Shown: positions 8,512 to 11,924 of the stretch, piece after piece
Position numbering within the stretch: the stretch's first letter is position 1
Layout: each line of letters opens with the position of its first letter
Assembly (NCBI GenBank): GCA_025936205.1
Contig: JAICTU010000282.1
Location: 1 to 11,924, forward strand
Length of the DNA: 11,924 nt
Reading direction: 5' to 3'
Source of the DNA: Polyangiaceae bacterium
GTDB taxonomy: Bacteria > Myxococcota > Polyangia > Polyangiales > Polyangiaceae
The notes under the pieces: generated by a model
Told to the model about the DNA's origin: nothing
What the model saw: only the letters and a program-made list of their open reading frames with translations
Database searches by the model: none
Program-made: the position numbers and the translations under genes

Positions 8512-9363
8512 TTACGACAATGGCCAGGAAATGCACACCCTGAGCGGCTCGAGCGAGAACTCGAAGCCGCCGCCGAGCCGGCGCGCCGCCACCTCGGCGC
8601 ACGGCAGCGTGGCCTCGACCAGGGGCAAGGCCGCGATTTGCACCGCGGCTCCCATCGTGGACTGCGTATGAAAGCCGATCCACGTCTGCGCGGCCGCCCC
8701 GCGCCGGACAACATAGCGGAGTTGCAGCGGCCGCGCCGCACTGCGCCGCGCGACCAGGGCGACGCCCAGCACCAGCAGGGTCTTGGCGGCGGCGAGATCC
8801 ACGCCGAGCCCGCCCTCGGGCACGTCCGCCGGGGCCACGAAGATGGCGGGGATGGCCTCTGTTCCGGGGGCGTCGCTGCTGTTGGTGTGAATCCACTCCA
8901 CCGGCGTCGCCTCGATCGGGCGCGGGCGCGCAGCCCGATCCAGCAGTGCAACCAGCGGTAACGTGCCGCTCAACTCTTCGACGAGCCCGGGCAGCGCTTG
9001 CTCGAGCGCGAGGCGCCGGGCCGCAGAGAGCCGCCCGGACTCCACTGCTCGCTGGAGCGCCGCCTGCAAGCGCATGAGCGTCGAGCGCAGCGCCTCGATG
9101 ACCGGCTGAGCCGCCTCGGCGGTGGTCCCGCGCCGCACGAGCGCCTCGTTCAGCGCGCCCAGGCTGCCGATCATCTCGTCGCAATCTTCGTGCACGGCCG
9201 CGACCGCCGAGAAGAGCCCCTTCTGACCCACCTTGATCGAGCTGAGGATCAGCTGCAGATTGCGCACCGAGCCCAGGCCGTTACGCAGCGGGCCCAGCTC
9301 GACGAGCTCGGGCGCCAGGGCGGATGCGCTCGGGAATACACTGGGGACAGCGCCGGGTCGCAC
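8512..9363 (-). CDS. Unrecognised protein co-transcribed with dapD
   Basis: 283 aa with the chosen GTG start; not matched to any family by me. The N-terminal half (about 20-150) looks all-helical, with repeated LRN/LQ heptad-like stretches (LRNGLGSVRNLQLIL, GLFSAVAAVHEDCDEM, LRSTLMRLQAAL). The C-terminal half (about 185-283) is alpha/beta and ends RRLGGGFEFSLEPLRVCISWP. That ending resembles the close of a degenerate GHKL/HATPase domain (A..LGG.....V.L.LP), without visible ATP-binding N, G1 or G2 boxes. A ChpT-like phosphotransfer or pseudokinase protein is one speculative reading. There is no signal peptide or membrane segment. Its stop lies 10 bp before dapD, whose ribosome-binding site touches it. 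The start is uncertain: the frame is open to a TTG at 9477, but codons above 9363 are unlike coding sequence. GTG 9363 directly follows a GGAGGT that is too close to be an ideal ribosome-binding site. Confidence 0.75.
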   Translation of the reverse strand: MRPGAVPSVFPSASALAPELVELGPLRNGLGSVRNLQLILSSIKVGQKGLFSAVAAVHEDCDEMIGSLGALNEALVRRGTTAEAAQPVIEALRSTLMRLQAALQRAVESGRLSAARRLALEQALPGLVEELSGTLPLVALLDRAARPRPIEATPVEWIHTNSSDAPGTEAIPAIFVAPADVPEGGLGVDLAAAKTLLVLGVALVARRSAARPLQLRYVVRRGAAAQTWIGFHTQSTMGAAVQIAALPLVEATLPCAEVAARRLGGGFEFSLEPLRVCISWPLS

Positions 9364-9554
9364 ACCTCCAGCGGACCACAAACCGCGCGGTGGGGCCAGC
9401 CCCGAGAGCACCCTTGTGTACCGGACCCGGCCCGCCGGGTTCACCCCTCGGGGTTGAGCTGTTTCCCTTCCGAGCAATCGCCAGCGTGCGCTGCGCCGCC
9501 ATTGAAAATGCGAAGAGAGTCGACACGCCCAGACAAGTGTGTGAGACGAGTAAC
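9364..9554. other. Divergent intergenic region with two small hairpins
   Basis: This gap separates the minus-strand unknown gene from the plus-strand epimerase. It holds ACCCGGC-CC-GCCGGGT (9425-9440) and ACCCC-TC-GGGGT (9443-9454), two back-to-back GC palindromes. Roughly 9485-9554 is noticeably more A/T-rich than its surroundings and is the likely promoter zone for the epimerase, but I found no convincing -35/-10 pair on either strand. If the unknown gene starts at the TTG at 9477, the gap shrinks to 77 bp. Confidence 0.35.
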
Positions 9555-10547
9555 GTGAGCGTACTCGTCACTGGGGCAGCTGGTTTCATCGGTAGCCACA
9601 CCGCTATACGTTTGCTGCAGCGAGGCGACCAGGTCATCGGGCTCGACAACCTGAACGACTACTATCCGCCGGAACGCAAGCGCAGCAACGTGCGAGAGGT
9701 CGGACAACACGCGAGAACCCAGCATCAGTTCGAGTTCATCGAAGGCGATATCCGGGACCGCCCGCTGCTCGCGCGAGTATTTCGCCAGTTTGACGTGCGA
9801 GCCGTGATCCACCTGGCTGCGATGGCCGGCGTGCGCGTATCGGTGGACGACCCCTGGCTCTACTACGACGTGAATCTGACCGGCACGCTCAACCTGCTGG
9901 AGGCGGTGCGTGCCCAGAGCACGCGCGCGACGTTCGTGCTGGCCTCGACCTCGTCGGCGTATGGCGCGACCGGGACGCTGCCCTTCGCGGAAACCGAGAG
10001 CGCCGACCGCCCCCTTGCGCCGTACGCGGCCAGCAAGCGCGCAGCGGAGATGCTCGGCTTCACGTATCACCACCTGCACGGGCTCGACTTCACGGCGTTG
10101 CGCTTCTTCACGGTGTATGGCCCGCGCGGCCGCCCCGACATGATGGCGTACAAGGTGCTCGACAGCGCGTACGGGGGTACTGCCGTGCCGTATTACAATA
10201 ACGGCCAAATGCATCGCGACTGGACCTTCGTGGACGACATCGTCTCCGGAGTGGTCGCGGCGGCGGATCGCCGGCTCGGCTACGAGGTGATCAACCTGGG
10301 CCGTGGTGAGCCCGTGCTGCTCGCGCATTTCGTCGAGTCACTGGAGCGACTGGCAGGCAAAAAGCCGAAGCTGATCGATCAGCCCATGCTCAGCGCCGAC
10401 GTGGAGTACACGTTTGCCGACATCAGCAAGGCGCGGCGACTGCTCGGCTATGAGCCCCAGGTGAGCGTGGCGGAGGGAACCCAGCGGTTCTTCGAGTGGT
10501 ACCTTGCCCACGTTCAGAAGCAGGGGTCCAGGGGTCCAGGGGTCTAG
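9555..10547 (+). CDS. UDP-glucuronate 4-epimerase-like NAD-dependent sugar-nucleotide epimerase
   Basis: 330-aa extended short-chain dehydrogenase, probably interconverting UDP-glucuronate and UDP-galacturonate for envelope or capsular polysaccharide. The Rossmann motif GAAGFIG is at 7-13 and D31 at the end of beta-2 should bind the NAD ribose. GDIRD (64-68), HLAAMAGVR (86-94), the Ser/Thr triad region STSSAYG (131-137), and the catalytic Y157 and K161 (YAASK) follow. Substrate-type hints are LDNLNDYYPPERK (30-42), FFTVYGPRGRPDMM (184-197) and MHRDWTFVDDIV (219-230), which match UDP-glucuronate 4-epimerases better than GalE. UDP-glucose 4-epimerase or dTDP-sugar enzymes remain possible. The start is a GTG giving MSVLVTGAAGFIG at the family N-terminus; no good ribosome-binding site is visible. 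The last eight codons and the stop lie in a GGGGTCNA repeat, so the tail QGSRGPGV is probably repeat-derived. Codon usage is looser than in neighbouring genes. Confidence 0.93.
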   Translation: MSVLVTGAAGFIGSHTAIRLLQRGDQVIGLDNLNDYYPPERKRSNVREVGQHARTQHQFEFIEGDIRDRPLLARVFRQFDVRAVIHLAAMAGVRVSVDDPWLYYDVNLTGTLNLLEAVRAQSTRATFVLASTSSAYGATGTLPFAETESADRPLAPYAASKRAAEMLGFTYHHLHGLDFTALRFFTVYGPRGRPDMMAYKVLDSAYGGTAVPYYNNGQMHRDWTFVDDIVSGVVAAADRRLGYEVINLGRGEPVLLAHFVESLERLAGKKPKLIDQPMLSADVEYTFADISKARRLLGYEPQVSVAEGTQRFFEWYLAHVQKQGSRGPGV

Positions 10548-10550
10548 GGG
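10523..10550 (+). repeat. Period-8 GGGGTCNA tandem repeat, potential G-quadruplex
   Basis: Four GGGG tracts (10523-10526, 10531-10534, 10539-10542, 10547-10550) are separated by the 4-nt loops TCCA, TCCA and TCTA. This fits the four-tract rule for a G-quadruplex on the plus strand. The repeat carries the last codons and the TAG stop (10545-10547) of the epimerase gene. A closely related run lies at the right edge of the window, on the same strand. Confidence 0.85.
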
Positions 10551-10597
10551 CTCCTCGCCGGAAGCAGATATCGTTCGAGATTGGCACGCAAGTTCGA

Positions 10598-10746
10598 GAA
10601 TGTGGAACAGGCAATAGGAATACGAACCGAGAATGGCGGGAGCGCCATCGCGCGTTGCTAGCTCGTGATCGCGAAGTGAAGCGGGCGCTGCGCGCTGTCG
10701 TCGCCCTCATTCTCTGTTGCCTGTTGCTGTTGTCTGTTCCACATTC
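10598..10746. repeat. Long imperfect inverted repeat between convergent genes
   Basis: GAATGTGGAACAG (10598-10610) is perfectly inverted at 10734-10746. A second inner pair is GAGAATG (10629-10635) with CATTCTC (10708-10714). Further in, AGCGCC (10641-10646) pairs with GGCGCT (10684-10689). The spacing between outer and inner arms is 18 nt on the left and 19 nt on the right, so the arms are related over nearly 40 bp. The right arm contains four degenerate CTGTTGC units (10714-10740). No protein-coding frame is credible here. It could be a non-autonomous mobile element, a remnant, or a structured RNA or terminator for the two convergent genes. Confidence 0.7.
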
Positions 10747-10791
10747 GAGCCCACAACGAGACATCGGCCGCCCCGAGGGCGAGCATAGGCC

Positions 10792-10811
10792 CCCCTTACC
10801 CTGGTTAGGGG
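10792..10811 (-). terminator. Hairpin immediately downstream of the ene-reductase stop
   Basis: CCCCTTACC (10792-10800) pairs with GGTTAGGGG (10803-10811) with one mismatch and a 2-nt centre, beginning 1 nt after the ene-reductase stop codon. No T tract follows on the minus strand. Position suggests termination or 3'-end protection. Confidence 0.4.
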
Positions 10812-10812
10812 T

Positions 10813-11871
10813 TCAGAAGGCCCGGAGATACTGCGAAGGGATCGTTGGAGCGACGCCGAGCGTCCGGGCTGCGTGCAGGGCCCAGTAGGGGTCGCGCAGG
10901 AAGGCGCGGCCCAGCATCACCAGGTCGGCGTCACCCTCGGCGATGATGGATTCGGCTTGTTTGGGCTCGGTGATGAGCCCGACGGCGGCGCTAGGAATGC
11001 CCGCTTTGCGCACCGCGCGGGCGAACGGCACCTGATAGCCCGGCTGCACCGGAACCTTGGCGTGGGGCGAGCTGCCGCCGGAGCTGCAGTCGATCAGGTC
11101 GACGCCCTCCGGCTGCAAACGGCGCGCGAGCTCCACGGTCTCTTCGGGCGTCCAGCCTCCCTCGACCCAGTCCGAGCAGGAGAGGCGCACGGTGAGCGGC
11201 AGGGATTCGGGCCAGACGGCGCGCACGTCGCGCGCGACCTCGAGCAGCAAGCGAATCCGCCCATCAAAGCTGCCGCCGTAGGCATCTCTGCGCTGGTTGG
11301 AGAGCGGTGAGAGGAAGCTGTGCAACAGGTAGCCATGGGCCGCGTGCAGCTCGATCCAGCGGAAGCCGGCGTGCACGCAGCGCCGTGCGGCGTCGCGGAA
11401 CGCGGCCCGGATCGTGGCGAGGTCGTCGAGGCTCGCGGCCGTCGGGACCCGGTAGCCGGTGTGGAATGCGATCGGGCTCGCCCCGATCGGCTGCCAGCCC
11501 CCCTGCTCGTCCGATAGCGGCTGCCCCCCCTGCCAGGGCCGAGCCGTGCCCGCCTTGCGCCCGGCATGTGCCAGCTGCATCCCGGCGACCGCTCCCTGCG
11601 CGTGCACGTGCTGCACGATGCGCGTCAGCTGGTCGATCTGCGCATCATCCCAGATACCCAGATCTTCCGGCGAGATGCGCCCGCGCGCTTCCACCGCGGA
11701 CGCCTCCGTCAGAACCAGACCGGCTCCTCCCACCGCGCGGCTGCCCAGGTGCACCAGGTGCCAGTCGCTCGCAAAGCCATCGGTGGAGCTGTACTGGCAC
11801 ATCGGCGAGACGCCGATGCGGTTCCGGAGGTTGACGCCACGGAGGCGGAAGGGCTGGAAGAGAGAGGACAT
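10813..11871 (-). CDS. Old yellow enzyme family ene-reductase, YqjM/XenA class (NADH:flavin oxidoreductase)
   Basis: 352-aa FMN-dependent TIM-barrel oxidoreductase that reduces activated C=C bonds of enals, enones and similar xenobiotics using NAD(P)H. It belongs to the YqjM/XenA class: redox-tuning C25 and active-site Y27 are in VSPMCQYSS (21-29). QLAHAGRKA occupies 99-107. The substrate-anchoring pair H176/H179 lies in ELHAAHGYLLHSFLSP (174-189), followed by SNQRRDAYGGS (191-201), R229, and the FMN-phosphate motif LGRAFLRDP (320-328). Length and residue positions match XenA (C25, Y27) from memory, and no key residue is missing. The ATG at 11871 starts at the family N-terminus. The upstream minus-strand sequence is pyrimidine-rich (the complement of a G-rich repeat), so no ribosome-binding site is visible. 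It appears monocistronic and convergent with the epimerase gene, bracketed by repeat runs on both sides. The native substrate is not predictable. Confidence 0.96.
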   Translation of the reverse strand: MSSLFQPFRLRGVNLRNRIGVSPMCQYSSTDGFASDWHLVHLGSRAVGGAGLVLTEASAVEARGRISPEDLGIWDDAQIDQLTRIVQHVHAQGAVAGMQLAHAGRKAGTARPWQGGQPLSDEQGGWQPIGASPIAFHTGYRVPTAASLDDLATIRAAFRDAARRCVHAGFRWIELHAAHGYLLHSFLSPLSNQRRDAYGGSFDGRIRLLLEVARDVRAVWPESLPLTVRLSCSDWVEGGWTPEETVELARRLQPEGVDLIDCSSGGSSPHAKVPVQPGYQVPFARAVRKAGIPSAAVGLITEPKQAESIIAEGDADLVMLGRAFLRDPYWALHAARTLGVAPTIPSQYLRAF

Positions 11872-11885
11872 TCAGAAGGGATCAA

Positions 11886-11920
11886 GGGGTCGAGGGGTCA
11901 AGGGGTCAAGGGAAGAGGGG
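11886..11920 (+). repeat. Second GGGGTCNA tandem repeat at the window edge, potential G-quadruplex
   Basis: G tracts at 11886-11889, 11894-11897, 11902-11905, 11910-11912 and 11917-11920 are separated by TCGA, TCAA, TCAA and AAGA. The run has the same unit, period and strand as the one at 10523-10550, and probably continues beyond the window. It begins 15 bp upstream of the ene-reductase start codon, so it overlaps where that gene's promoter or leader should be. Confidence 0.8.
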
Positions 11921-11924
11921 TCAA

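Noticed and set aside
8502..8951. Upstream extension of dapD to a 424-residue product.
   Set aside because: The extension is Arg/Ser/Pro-rich and overlaps the upstream gene. The 274-residue form starts with the family N-terminus behind a good ribosome-binding site and equals the E. coli length.
9364..9477. TTG-initiated extension of the dapD-linked unknown protein.
   Set aside because: Codons here show mixed third positions, the sequence overlaps GC hairpins, and there is no ribosome-binding site. It is kept only as an alternative start.
10523..10550. CRISPR-like array in the period-8 repeats.
   Set aside because: The units are 8 bp with no spacers of CRISPR length; this is a simple tandem repeat.
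10423..10888. Small open frames across the epimerase/ene-reductase gap on both strands (113 and 130 codons).
   Set aside because: They run through the repeats and the inverted repeat, overlap real genes at both ends, and show no recognisable domain. I specifically looked for a 23S intervening-sequence four-helix-bundle protein and did not find it.

Overview
The window is very GC-rich by eye, with strong G/C preference at third codon positions, GTG starts and long antisense shadow ORFs. Together with G-rich octamer repeats between genes, this suggests a high-GC soil or sediment proteobacterium or relative. A Myxococcota/Polyangia-type deltaproteobacterium is my best guess, but no marker gene proves it. 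All genes look chromosomal; I see no transposase, integrase, phage, CRISPR or stable RNA gene.

Layout. (1) 1-3772, minus strand: a two-gene efflux operon, a membrane fusion protein followed 8 bp later by an RND inner-membrane pump that runs off the left edge. (2) 3851-4549, plus strand: a pirin/quercetinase-type cupin with the complete His3-Glu metal site, divergent from the efflux operon across 78 bp. (3) 4571-7530, minus strand: prolyl-tRNA synthetase (proS) and a cystathionine gamma-synthase-like PLP enzyme, overlapping by 4 nt (GTGA) and so probably translationally coupled. A probable promoter containing two tandem near-palindromes precedes proS. (4) 7677-9363, minus strand: an unrecognised protein and dapD (lysine/diaminopimelate pathway), 10 bp apart, ending in a strong GC hairpin. 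(5) 9555-10547, plus strand: a UDP-glucuronate 4-epimerase-like sugar-nucleotide enzyme. (6) 10813-11871, minus strand: a YqjM/XenA-class old yellow enzyme (ene-reductase).

How the genes fit together. The centre is amino-acid metabolism and translation: dapD makes succinylated tetrahydrodipicolinate for lysine and peptidoglycan, proS charges tRNA-Pro, and the PLP enzyme probably makes cystathionine for methionine. The flanks are accessory: efflux, a cupin possibly acting on aromatics, an ene-reductase and a sugar epimerase.

The most unusual DNA is non-coding. Two same-strand runs of period-8 GGGGTCNA repeats, both able to form G-quadruplexes, bracket the ene-reductase segment; one supplies the epimerase stop codon. 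Between the convergent epimerase and ene-reductase genes lies a roughly 150-bp imperfect inverted repeat. The tandem palindromes over the proS promoter are the clearest regulatory signal. I found no clearly new multi-gene defence or biosynthetic system; the candidates for novelty are these DNA elements and the unrecognised protein before dapD.
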